In this document: piece by piece, positions 35,461 to 43,755 of the stretch
Layout of the letters: every line of letters starts with the position of its first letter
How positions within the stretch are numbered: the first letter of the stretch is position 1
From: Ruminococcus sp.
Lineage (GTDB): Bacteria; Bacillota; Clostridia; Oscillospirales; Ruminococcaceae
Reading direction: 5' to 3'
DNA: 64,000 bases
Assembly: GCA_019420505.1 (NCBI GenBank)
Contig: JAHZHC010000016.1
Location: 62,001 to 126,000 of the forward strand
Program-made: the position numbers and the translations under genes
The notes under the pieces: model-generated
The model's input: the letters and a program-made list of their open reading frames with translations, nothing else
Database searches by the model: none
Told to the model about the DNA's origin: nothing

Positions 35461-36657
35461 GTGAAAAGAAGATTTATTTCAATGATATTAGCTTTATCAT
35501 TAGCTTTTAGTGTTGTTGGACAGACAGTCGCAGCTTATGATAAAACTAATAGTAATAACGGACTTATTAAATTAGATTCCGCTAAAATACAAGAATGTGT
35601 TAAAGATGTTGCATTAGAATGGGCTGAAACAATTAAGCCAGGTGTTGATTTTAACTTAGGTGAAGTTAATGAGATTAATGTGATAGATTCTAATGATCCC
35701 GAATACACTGTTTCATATTTTTCAAATGCACTGCCTTATGGTTATGCAGTTGTTGTTTTTCAAAATCATGAAGCAATTATAAAGGAAGCCAATGTTAATC
35801 CAGGACAAGAGGGAATATATTCTGATTTAGTCGACACAGTAATTGATGTTACTGATACTTCAAGAAAAAATCTTGATATTGATAAGCAAATTGTCGAAAT
35901 AGCACCAATGCAATATGGTGTTATTGCAAAGAAAAAATCTGATAAAACTAAAAAAGTGTATGACAACTATGGAAATGAAATGCTATCAGATGAGTTAATG
36001 GATGAATCAACTAAATATTCTTCAATAGGTAGCATTTATATCTATAATCTACAAAAAAGTAATAAATATAAGGTTTCAGAAAAAACTATATTAAAAAAAT
36101 ATACAAATAAATCTAGACTTTATACTCAAGATTATATAATTAATCGAACAAGTAGATACTGTTGTTGTACATCAGCTGCATATCAGATAGCGTATATGGA
36201 GGGATTAGCTACCGGTACAGATGCAGGTATTAGAAATGCATATAATTATATTTGGGAAAAATCAGGAGTTAAAGTATCTAAAACCAAGAATGAAATTGAA
36301 TATGGAGTTTGTAATATAAGGAAAACAAAAAATGCTTTAGTTGATTTAGCTAAAAAGAAAGGTTATAAAGGAACAAAAAATTACTGGGTTGAAAATAAAC
36401 CTTCTGTTAATTGGCTAAAAGATAAGTTAAAATATAATAGACCTGTATTAATGAGTTATGGAATAAATGTTGGTGGAAAGCGAAGCGGTCATGAAATTTC
36501 TATATTGGGACTGGTAAGGGCTAAAAAAGTTTCAAGTGGAAATACATACAATTACCTAATGGTGTATGACACTTGGAATAGTTCTCCGACATATATTAAT
36601 TATACTACTGTGGACTTTATGGACTGTAGCGCTGCATATTTTTGGATTAAAAAGTAA
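35461..36657 (+). CDS. Secreted papain-like (C39-like) cysteine peptidase homologue
   Basis: 398 residues starting at a GTG with AAGGAG 11 bases upstream. Residues 1-26 are a signal peptide (MKRRFISMILALSLAFS, cleavage likely after AYA-like TVAAY). The C-terminal half has SRYCCCTSAAYQIAYMEG with the candidate nucleophile Cys near residue 232, SGHEISILGL (His near 343) and VYDTWNS (Asp near 369), the Cys-His-Asp order of papain-like C39/C10 peptidases. Substrate unknown; three adjacent Cys are unusual. Co-directional with the lipoprotein gene 14 bases downstream. Confidence 0.75.
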   Translation: MKRRFISMILALSLAFSVVGQTVAAYDKTNSNNGLIKLDSAKIQECVKDVALEWAETIKPGVDFNLGEVNEINVIDSNDPEYTVSYFSNALPYGYAVVVFQNHEAIIKEANVNPGQEGIYSDLVDTVIDVTDTSRKNLDIDKQIVEIAPMQYGVIAKKKSDKTKKVYDNYGNEMLSDELMDESTKYSSIGSIYIYNLQKSNKYKVSEKTILKKYTNKSRLYTQDYIINRTSRYCCCTSAAYQIAYMEGLATGTDAGIRNAYNYIWEKSGVKVSKTKNEIEYGVCNIRKTKNALVDLAKKKGYKGTKNYWVENKPSVNWLKDKLKYNRPVLMSYGINVGGKRSGHEISILGLVRAKKVSSGNTYNYLMVYDTWNSSPTYINYTTVDFMDCSAAYFWIKK

Positions 36658-36671
36658 TAGGAGTTGTTATT

Positions 36672-37085
36672 ATGAAAAAATACTTATTAACACTATTATC
36701 ATTATCAGCATTGTTTGTTTTTTGCTCCTGTTCAGATAAACCAGATGGAGGCAATGATCACCTTGAATATTTTACAGGAAAGGTAATCGAAATAAAAGAC
36801 GATAATACCATTCTTATTCAAATAACAGAAGAACGTGGTGGATATAAAGTTGATGATAAGGTTTATGTTTATTATGACCAAGCTATCAAACAGGATAAAT
36901 CTATTGAATTTGACAATTCCAACGGTATATTGGATTCAAATTACAAACCTGTTATAGGCGATGAAATTTTTGCTCAATCATTTTACAAAGAATCTGAAAA
37001 AAAAGACGGATATGATTATAGAAAAAATGCTGGTCCAATATTTAAATATGTTGATCTTAACGAAAGTTCTGAAAACAATGACTAA
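36672..37085 (+). CDS. Small lipoprotein, function unknown
   Basis: 137 residues with a lipoprotein signal: MKKYLLTLLSLSALFVFCSC, lipid Cys at residue 18 or 20. The mature part (TGKVIEIKDDNTILIQ; KVDDKVYVYY; GDEIFAQSFY) reads as an OB-like beta barrel (DUF3221-like pattern). TAGGAG precedes the ATG. Operon partner of the protease-like gene; both lie between the two flanking hairpins. Confidence 0.75.
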   Translation: MKKYLLTLLSLSALFVFCSCSDKPDGGNDHLEYFTGKVIEIKDDNTILIQITEERGGYKVDDKVYVYYDQAIKQDKSIEFDNSNGILDSNYKPVIGDEIFAQSFYKESEKKDGYDYRKNAGPIFKYVDLNESSENND

Positions 37086-37141
37086 GTAGGTATTGGGCTT
37101 GCAATTACTCTACTATATTTTCAAATATATTTTCAAAAAAA

Positions 37142-37171
37142 TCACCCTATACTATTATTAGTATAGGGTGA
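37142..37171. repeat. Flanking hairpin repeat, right copy
   Basis: TCACCCTATACTA, loop TTAT, TAGTATAGGGTGA: a perfect 13-bp stem, near-identical to 35297-35322 with flanks. Also placed to end transcription from khpA on the minus strand. Confidence 0.85.
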
Positions 37172-37193
37172 GAATTTATTTCTAATAAAAATA

Positions 37194-37427
37194 TCAGTCA
37201 ATTTCAACCATTAACTTCTGATTAATACGAGAAGCTCCGGCTCTCATAACAGTACGAATCGCCTTTGCTATTCTGCCCTGCTTGCCAATAACTCTTCCCA
37301 TATCAGATTGAGCCACATGAAGATGATAAACAACTATACCTTTTTCATTCGGTTCATCAACTGTAATTTCAACAGCTTCCTTATCTTCAACAAGTTCTGA
37401 TACTATAATTTCAAGTAATTCTTTCAT
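37194..37427 (-). CDS. khpA: KH-domain RNA-binding protein KhpA
   Basis: 77 residues, a single KH domain with the GRVIGKQGRIAKAIRTVM loop (GKQG as GxxG). KhpA works with KhpB in small-RNA binding and cell-size control in Firmicutes. GGAGG precedes the ATG. Follows rpsP as in other Firmicutes; the usual next genes rimM, trmD and rplS are absent. Confidence 0.95.
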   Translation of the reverse strand: MKELLEIIVSELVEDKEAVEITVDEPNEKGIVVYHLHVAQSDMGRVIGKQGRIAKAIRTVMRAGASRINQKLMVEID

Positions 37428-37469
37428 AATAAATCCTCCATTCTCCCACGGAAATGCGGCAGGGTAAAC

Positions 37470-37519
37470 CCCACCGATAAATCAGCAAGGCTGTTGGTGG
37501 GATAAGAGCCTTACTGATT
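37470..37519 (-). promoter_or_regulatory. Candidate pseudoknot RNA between rpsP and khpA
   Basis: Minus strand: AATCAGTAAGGCT pairs with AGCCTTGCTGATT (13 bp with one G-T pair) around a 14-base loop containing CCCACC, and GGTGGG lies just downstream (37470-37475), complementary to that loop. It ends about 40 bases before the khpA start. Role unknown; could be a regulator of khpA or an rpsP 3' end. Confidence 0.55.
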
Positions 37520-37532
37520 GGATAACACAAAA

Positions 37533-37775
37533 TTAGATTGTGCCGTTCTTTTTCAAAAGTGCTTTAACGGTATCAGTTGGCTGTGCACCGTTAGCAATCC
37601 AAGATTTAGCCTTTTCGTCATCAATCTTAAGTACTGAAGGCTCCTTTGTAGGATCATAGTAGCCAAGTTCTTCAATAAAACGACCGTCACGTGGATATCT
37701 TGAATCAGCAACAACTATACGATAGAAAGGAGCTTTCTTAGCACCCATTCTTCTGAGTCTGATTTTAACTGCCAT
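37533..37775 (-). CDS. rpsP: 30S ribosomal protein S16
   Basis: 80 residues from the ATG at 37775 ([24 protein letters not shown]), the family signature and usual length. GGAGGTGAAT lies upstream, and the in-frame TTG six codons earlier is part of that site. Fourth position of the ylxM-ffh-rpsP-khpA run. Confidence 0.97.
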   Translation of the reverse strand: MAVKIRLRRMGAKKAPFYRIVVADSRYPRDGRFIEELGYYDPTKEPSVLKIDDEKAKSWIANGAQPTDTVKALLKKNGTI

Positions 37776-37834
37776 TGTAAAATTCACCTCCAAATATTAA
37801 TTATATATCAACGCTTTCGCACTGATTTACAAAT

Positions 37835-39211
37835 TTACATTGGGAAACCTCCGCCCATGCCACCGCCAAGACCTTTAAGCAGTGCGGCTCTGTTTCTCAT
37901 ACTCTTCTTTCCGCCTTTTCCTGTGATCCCCAGTTGTTTCATCATTTTCTGCATCTGATCAAACTGTTTAAGCAATGCATTTACATCAGAAACTTCTGTT
38001 CCGCTTCCTGCGGCAATTCGTCTTTTTCTCTTTGGATCAATAATAGCAGGTTTTTCACGTTCCTTTATAGTCATTGAATTAATCATTGCTTCTGTTTTCT
38101 TTAATTGCACTTCACCCTGCTCAAGCTGTTCATCATTTATATTACCTACACCGGGAAGCATTTTTATAATAGATCTCATTGAACCCATTTTGTGAATTTG
38201 CTTCATTTGTTCAAGCAAATCATTAAGGTCAAATCCTTTTTCCTTGACTTTTTTAGCAAGCTTTTCAGCATCCTTTGCATCAACGGTTGAGGACGCTTTT
38301 TCTATTAATGTCAGCATATCTCCCATGCCCAATATTCTTGAAGCCATTCTTTCGGGATGAAAAGGTTCAAATTCATCAAGTTTTTCACCCATACCTACAA
38401 ATTTAATAGGCTTACCTGTTACTGAAAGAACAGATAATGCGGCACCGCCTCGGGTGTCTGAATCCAACTTTGTAAGTATAACGCTGTCAATACCTAACGC
38501 TTCATCAAAGCTTGAAGCCACTTTAACTGCATCCTGACCGATCATTGCATCAACAACCAGCATTATTTCATGCGGTTCTGCCAATTTTTTAATATCTTTA
38601 AGTTCATCCATAAGTTCTTCATCAATATGGAGACGTCCGGCAGTATCAAGTATAACTAAATCATTTCCGTAATCTTTAGCATGCTTAAGTCCCTCTTTAG
38701 CAATTTTTCTCGGATCAATCTGACCCATTTCAAATACAGGAACTTCTGCCTTTTCACCAACAATTTTCAGCTGATCAATTGCCGCAGGTCTATAAACGTC
38801 ACACGCCACCAAAAGAGGTCTTTTACCCTGAGCCTTAAAATGCTTTGCAAGCTTTGCGGCATGAGTTGTTTTACCGGAACCCTGAAGTCCGCACATCATT
38901 ATAACGCATGGAGGCTTATTGGGAAAATTGATTTTAGAATTAGCGTCACCCATAAGCTTTATAAGTTCTTCATTAACAATTTTTATTACCTGCTGACCGG
39001 GGGTAAGGCTTTTTAAAACATCTTCACCTACCGCTCTTTCAGTAACATTTGATATGAATTCTTTAACAACCTTATAACTTACGTCTGCTTCAAGAAGTGC
39101 CATTTTAACTTCACGCATAGCCTCTTTTACGTCAGCTTCATTAAGTTTACCTCTTGATTTTAGACGTTTAAATACACCGTTAAGCTTTTCCGACAGTCCT
39201 TCAAATGCCAT
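37835..39211 (-). CDS. ffh: Signal recognition particle protein Ffh
   Basis: SRP54 GTPase that binds signal sequences and SRP RNA for co-translational membrane targeting. 458 residues: N domain (FKRLKSRGKLNEADVKEAM), G domain (GLQGSGKTTHAAKLAKH; DTAGRLHIDEELM; TKLDSDTRGGAALS) and a Met-rich M domain, ending GGGMGGGFPM. AGAGGGG precedes the ATG. Downstream of ylxM as usual in Firmicutes. Confidence 0.98.
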   Translation of the reverse strand: MAFEGLSEKLNGVFKRLKSRGKLNEADVKEAMREVKMALLEADVSYKVVKEFISNVTERAVGEDVLKSLTPGQQVIKIVNEELIKLMGDANSKINFPNKPPCVIMMCGLQGSGKTTHAAKLAKHFKAQGKRPLLVACDVYRPAAIDQLKIVGEKAEVPVFEMGQIDPRKIAKEGLKHAKDYGNDLVILDTAGRLHIDEELMDELKDIKKLAEPHEIMLVVDAMIGQDAVKVASSFDEALGIDSVILTKLDSDTRGGAALSVLSVTGKPIKFVGMGEKLDEFEPFHPERMASRILGMGDMLTLIEKASSTVDAKDAEKLAKKVKEKGFDLNDLLEQMKQIHKMGSMRSIIKMLPGVGNINDEQLEQGEVQLKKTEAMINSMTIKEREKPAIIDPKRKRRIAAGSGTEVSDVNALLKQFDQMQKMMKQLGITGKGGKKSMRNRAALLKGLGGGMGGGFPM

Positions 39212-39250
39212 TTCAATGTCCCCCTCTCTTCTGATTTAACAAAATTTATA

Positions 39251-39643
39251 TTATTCACCCAATAGTTCCGAATTATCAAATTCAGCAAGTTTACTGTCTA
39301 AATTTTCAAGTAATACAATAGTTTTATCCGCAATATTTTTTCCGAAAGATACTTTTCTGCACTCATTCAAGATTTCAAGTGCCTGGGATTTAAATTCAAC
39401 AAGAATATCCTGATATTTTTGCTGATTTTCAGAAAGCTTCAGGACTTTTTCATAATCCAATAAAAGTTCTTCTCCCCTTTTTATAGAATCATGAACACCT
39501 TGTCTGGATATATCATAATGTTCGGCAATTTCAGCAAGCGAAAAATCATTATTATAATAAAAATCAAGCATATCATACTGTTTTTCGGTAAGCAATTTAC
39601 CATACAAATCAAGTAATACACTTATTTCAAAATTTTTGCTCAT
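39251..39643 (-). CDS. ylxM: YlxM-family putative helix-turn-helix SRP-associated protein
   Basis: 130 residues, UPF0122 family, sigma-70 region 4-like HTH (YYNNDFSLAEIAEHYDISRQ, GVHDSIKRGEELLLDYE). YlxM modulates SRP in Gram-positive bacteria. First gene of the ffh operon. A 9-bp hairpin separates the promoter from the ribosome site AAAGGTAAC. Confidence 0.93.
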   Translation of the reverse strand: MSKNFEISVLLDLYGKLLTEKQYDMLDFYYNNDFSLAEIAEHYDISRQGVHDSIKRGEELLLDYEKVLKLSENQQKYQDILVEFKSQALEILNECRKVSFGKNIADKTIVLLENLDSKLAEFDNSELLGE

Positions 39644-39673
39644 ACTTAAGTTACCTTTCTTATTCTTTAAAGA

Positions 39674-39697
39674 ATGTAAAGCGACAATGCTTTACAT
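39674..39697 (-). promoter_or_regulatory. Hairpin in the ylxM leader
   Basis: ATGTAAAGC, loop ATTGTC, GCTTTACAT: a perfect 9-bp dyad directly downstream of the -10, overlapping a 14-base palindrome ATTCTTTAAAGAAT at 39662-39675. Operator or mRNA hairpin. Confidence 0.5.
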
Positions 39698-39699
39698 AT

Positions 39700-39728
39700 A
39701 TTATATATCAAGTCTAATAACTTGTCAA
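39700..39728 (-). promoter_or_regulatory. Promoter of the ylxM-ffh operon
   Basis: TTGACA, 17 bases, TATAAT. Confidence 0.85.
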
Positions 39729-39853
39729 GCGTTATTTTCAAAATAATAATTTATTTACAATTGCTACAGGAATAAAAAATAAAAATGTGATATTATTATT
39801 TATAATGAATAGTATTATAAAGAAATTAAAAATACGCAAACGGGAGATATTAT

Positions 39854-40822
39854 ATGATAAAATATGAACTTAAAAATAAAAATCACAGTATTTTGATACC
39901 ATCATTAACCTTTGGAACTGCAAGTTTTGAAAGAATCGAAAATGAAGATACCTATATTAAATTTCTTGATAAATACATTGAACTTGGCGGAAACTGCATT
40001 GATACAGCAAGAGTTTACTGTTCCTGGCTTGAAAACGGAGAAAATGCAAGTGAAACAGTTATCGGAAATTGGATTGAAAAACGAAACAATCGAAAAGAAA
40101 TAATTATTTCGACCAAAGGCGGTCATCCGCATCTTGATGATATGAATATTTCAAGACTTTCCGCAGCAGATTTAAAATATGATTTGCAGCGCAGTTTAGA
40201 GTGTCTTAAAACAGATTATATTGACATTTACTTTCTTCACAGAGATGATGAAAATATACCCGTGGAGGAGATTATGCCGATTTTGAACGAATTTGTAGAA
40301 AATAAAAAAGTCAATTTTATCGGTGCATCTAATTGGACAACAAAGAGAATTCAGGAAGCAAATGAATATGCAGAAAAACATAATCTTGAACCCTTCAGAA
40401 TAAGCCAGATAAATTATAGTCTGGCACATTCAAGTGTTGATACATTTGGTGATCCTACATTAGTTTGCATGGATACCATAGAACACAAATGGTATGCAAA
40501 AAATCAATTTCCTGTTATGGCTTTTTCTCCACAGGCTAAAGGATTCTTTGCAAAACTATCTAAGGGAGATGCAGCTAAAAATCTTCCTGAAGGACAGTTT
40601 ACAAGTACAGCTAATCTGGCAAGACTTGCAAAAGTCAAAGAATTAAGTCTTAAAACAGGTCATAGTCCGGCAGTTATACCGTTAGGATATCTTTCAAGTC
40701 AGCCATTTTTTGTATCATCAGTATTTGCAGTTTCAAAGCTGTGGCAGCTTGAAGAGAACATGGCTGCTCAGGATTTAAAATATGATAAAAAAACTTTAGC
40801 TTATCTCGAAAACATGATATAG
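39854..40822 (+). CDS. Aldo/keto reductase
   Basis: 322 residues, NADPH-dependent TIM-barrel oxidoreductase. Catalytic tetrad: Asp and Tyr in CIDTARVYCSW, Lys in IISTKGGH, His in YFLHRDD. Closest in pattern to the YghZ/Tas-like group rather than to Fe-S-containing reductases. GGGAGA precedes the ATG. Substrate unknown. Convergent with gatB-aspS and separated by a shared terminator. Confidence 0.93.
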   Translation: MIKYELKNKNHSILIPSLTFGTASFERIENEDTYIKFLDKYIELGGNCIDTARVYCSWLENGENASETVIGNWIEKRNNRKEIIISTKGGHPHLDDMNISRLSAADLKYDLQRSLECLKTDYIDIYFLHRDDENIPVEEIMPILNEFVENKKVNFIGASNWTTKRIQEANEYAEKHNLEPFRISQINYSLAHSSVDTFGDPTLVCMDTIEHKWYAKNQFPVMAFSPQAKGFFAKLSKGDAAKNLPEGQFTSTANLARLAKVKELSLKTGHSPAVIPLGYLSSQPFFVSSVFAVSKLWQLEENMAAQDLKYDKKTLAYLENMI

Positions 40823-40823
40823 A

Positions 40824-40865
40824 AAAAAGCATCGGAAATGTTCTTTCACATATCCGATGCTTTTT
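40824..40865. terminator. Bidirectional terminator
   Basis: AAAAAGCATCGGA, 16-base loop, TCCGATGCTTTTT between two convergent genes, one base before the gatB-aspS stop. Confidence 0.9.
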
Positions 40866-40866
40866 A

Positions 40867-43737
40867 TTATGGTATAAGTCTGTTTATATCTCTTGGGAAC
40901 ATAGAAGTTTCACGAATATTATTAATTCTAAGAATTTTCATAAGAAGTCTTTCAAGTCCGATTCCTAAACCACCATGAGGCGGCAGACCATATTTATGTG
41001 CTTCAAGATAACTCTCAAAATCAGCAGGATCAAGTCCCTGTTTTTTCATTTTTTCCACCTGTTCATTATAGTCATGAATACGCTGACCCCCTGAGGTTAT
41101 TTCGAGTCCTCTGAAAAGCAAATCAAATTTATAAGCTTCTCTTGGATCCTCCTTGGAATTCATTGCGTAAAACGGTGGTTTTGATGATGGGAAATGGGTA
41201 ACAAATATAAATTCACTTCCGTACTTTTCTTCAGCATATTTACAAAGATTAACCTCATCCTCCGGATCAAGATCAAATTTCTTACCGTTACTCTCTCCGC
41301 CTCTGAGAAGCGAAATAGCATCACAGAATTTAATTGACGGAATCTCTGTAATATCAGGAATGTCTGCATTAAGAATTCTTATTTCATTCTTATAATTTTT
41401 CTTAAGATATTCCATTATATATTTTAACATTGCCGTTTCCATTGCCATTACATCATACATGCTGTCAATAAAGCCCATTTCAAAATCAAGTCCGATATAC
41501 TCATTGATATGACGTGATGTGGCATGCTTTTCTGCACGATAAACCGGAGCAATTTCATATACTCTGTTAAAAAAGGCTACAGCTGCCTGTTTATAAAACT
41601 GAGGTGACTGATTTAAGAACGCCGGCTTCTGGAAATAATCCAAGCGGAAAATATTTGCTCCGCCTTCTGCTCCTTGAGCAACGATTTTTGGAGTATGAAT
41701 TTCAGTAAAGTTATTATTCCTCATGAATTCATGCATTCCGTGAACAATTCCCTCCTGAAGCTTGAACACAGCCCTCTCATAAGGATTTCTCAAAGCAACT
41801 GTACGATTATCAAGGTTTGCCTCAATAGAGCAATTCAATTTACCCTGTGAAATTTTAAGCGGATATTCTGCCGCAGGTTTAGATACAACTTTAATTGAAG
41901 AAAGAATTATTTCTATACCGTTAAAATCCTTTTCATTCGCACTTACTGTACCCTTAACCCAAACATAATACCCTTCTTTAAGTCCGTCAATACTGTCAGC
42001 GCAATTATCACAGCTATATACTGTCTGAATAACATTGAATGCAGTTCTGATGAGTACAAATGAGATATTTCCCATCTTTTTTACTCTATGCACACAGCCT
42101 TCAAAATCAATTTCCTTGCCTATTAGTTTCTGAGCTTCATCAAGTGAAAACTCTTTCTTTAAACTGTCAGTACCGACCATAAGCAATTTGCCATCAGAAT
42201 CAGGCACATACGGGGTCTCATTTTTATATTCGCTGAGCTTTGAAACAGTTTCCTCATTTTTAACTTCAGCAGTTTCTGTCTTTACGGTTTTTACTTCATT
42301 AAGCAAAGCGTTTAATTTGCCTTCAAGAATTTCTTTTATGACCTTTGGTGTTGCAGCTCCTTTAAGAGCCTTTGTACACTGTCCCATTATAAATCCAAAA
42401 ACCTTAGTCTCACCGTTTTTATACTGCTCTGTCTGTGCTGAATTAGCTTTTAAAATTTCATCTACAACAGCATTAACCTTAGCTGTATCCACGATAATAA
42501 GCATACCGTTTCTCTGTGCAATCTCCTCAGGCTTTCCGCCTTTTTCCACCATTTCTCTGAAGATGGCTTTAGCATCATTTTTAGATATCTTCTCATTATC
42601 AGCCATTTCAACCAAAGCTGCAAAGTCTTTCGCTGTAAATGTTATATTATCGGGATCAATTTCACCTAAATTTATTCTTCTCATAAATTCGGTAAGAATA
42701 AATGACGCTATACTTTTAGGACTGTTATAGACCGCAACTGCCTCATTAAAGAAATCCGAAATAACCTTGGAGTTAACAAGAATTTCTGCATCTTTTTCAG
42801 ACAGTTTATAGTCCTCAACATATCTTTTAATTCTGTGATTTGGGAGTTCAGGCAGCTTTGCTCTGATTTCCTCAAGCTGTTCATCGGTAAGATTAACCTG
42901 CAAAATATCCGGTTCAGGAAAATAACGATAGTCATTGGCATTTTCCTTAGAACGCATAGATGTGGTTTTATCCCTGTTTGCGTTATAACGCCTTGTTTCC
43001 TGCACTACTTTTTTTCCTGCTTCAAGAAGCAAAGCCTGACGTCTTTCCTCATATTTTATAGCACGTCCGACTGATTTAATTGAGTTAATATTCTTAATTT
43101 CCGCACGTGTGCCGAATTCTTTATCATCAGGTCTCATCAAAGAAATATTTACATCACAGCGCAAAGAACCCTGCTCCATTTTACAGTCACAAACTCCTGC
43201 ATATTTCAAAAGAAGAGAAATCTGTTCAACCAAAGCCATAGCTTCTTCAGCAGATGAAATATCAGGTTCGGTTACAATTTCAATTAGCGGAATACCGCAT
43301 CTGTTATAGTCAGCCATTGAAATTCCGTTGAAGTCATCATGTACAAGTTTACCGGCATCCTCTTCCAAATGAATATGATTAATTCTGATATTCTTGATTA
43401 CACCATTAACCTCAATAGGCACATATCCCGGTCCAACGATAGGATAATAAAGCTGGGATATCTGATAAGCCTTAGGAAGATCGGGATAAAAATAGTTTTT
43501 TCGGTCAAATACCGAGAATTTATTTATCTCACAGTTAAGCGCATAACCTGCTTTTACTGCATATTCAACAGCCGTTTGATTAATTATAGGCAAGGTTCCC
43601 GGCATTCCTGTACATACAGGACAACATCTTGTATTCTGGTTTCCGCCGAATTCAGCAGAACAATTACAGAAAATTTTTGTTTTAGTAAGCAGCTCCGCAT
43701 GGATTTCAAGGCCTATGACAGTTTTAAATTTTTCCAT
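40867..43737 (-). CDS. gatB-aspS: GatB-AspRS fusion: amidotransferase subunit B joined to archaeal-type aspartyl-tRNA synthetase
   Basis: 956 residues. Residues 1 to about 475 are GatB: VIGLEIHAELLT, CCPVCTGMPGTLP, NYFYPDLPKAYQISQ, MEQGSLRCDVNIS and the YqeY-like helical tail. A linker of about 35 residues (TVKTETAEVKNEETVSKL) leads to an AspRS of the archaeal class: OB-fold anticodon domain, FLNQSPQFYKQ, motif 2 VYRAEKHATSRHINEY, and motif 3 GGLGIGLERLL. It lacks the GAD insertion of bacterial AspRS, so it is likely non-discriminating and makes Asp-tRNA-Asn for GatCAB to amidate. AAAGGAG precedes the ATG; 18 bases after gatA. Confidence 0.93.
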   Translation of the reverse strand: MEKFKTVIGLEIHAELLTKTKIFCNCSAEFGGNQNTRCCPVCTGMPGTLPIINQTAVEYAVKAGYALNCEINKFSVFDRKNYFYPDLPKAYQISQLYYPIVGPGYVPIEVNGVIKNIRINHIHLEEDAGKLVHDDFNGISMADYNRCGIPLIEIVTEPDISSAEEAMALVEQISLLLKYAGVCDCKMEQGSLRCDVNISLMRPDDKEFGTRAEIKNINSIKSVGRAIKYEERRQALLLEAGKKVVQETRRYNANRDKTTSMRSKENANDYRYFPEPDILQVNLTDEQLEEIRAKLPELPNHRIKRYVEDYKLSEKDAEILVNSKVISDFFNEAVAVYNSPKSIASFILTEFMRRINLGEIDPDNITFTAKDFAALVEMADNEKISKNDAKAIFREMVEKGGKPEEIAQRNGMLIIVDTAKVNAVVDEILKANSAQTEQYKNGETKVFGFIMGQCTKALKGAATPKVIKEILEGKLNALLNEVKTVKTETAEVKNEETVSKLSEYKNETPYVPDSDGKLLMVGTDSLKKEFSLDEAQKLIGKEIDFEGCVHRVKKMGNISFVLIRTAFNVIQTVYSCDNCADSIDGLKEGYYVWVKGTVSANEKDFNGIEIILSSIKVVSKPAAEYPLKISQGKLNCSIEANLDNRTVALRNPYERAVFKLQEGIVHGMHEFMRNNNFTEIHTPKIVAQGAEGGANIFRLDYFQKPAFLNQSPQFYKQAAVAFFNRVYEIAPVYRAEKHATSRHINEYIGLDFEMGFIDSMYDVMAMETAMLKYIMEYLKKNYKNEIRILNADIPDITEIPSIKFCDAISLLRGGESNGKKFDLDPEDEVNLCKYAEEKYGSEFIFVTHFPSSKPPFYAMNSKEDPREAYKFDLLFRGLEITSGGQRIHDYNEQVEKMKKQGLDPADFESYLEAHKYGLPPHGGLGIGLERLLMKILRINNIRETSMFPRDINRLIP

Positions 43738-43755
43738 TTGTCAATCTCCTTTCAA

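Noticed and set aside
42188..42730. 180-codon plus-strand frame inside gatB
   Set aside because: Antisense to conserved GatB coding, Ser/Phe-rich as typical for shadows, no ribosome site.
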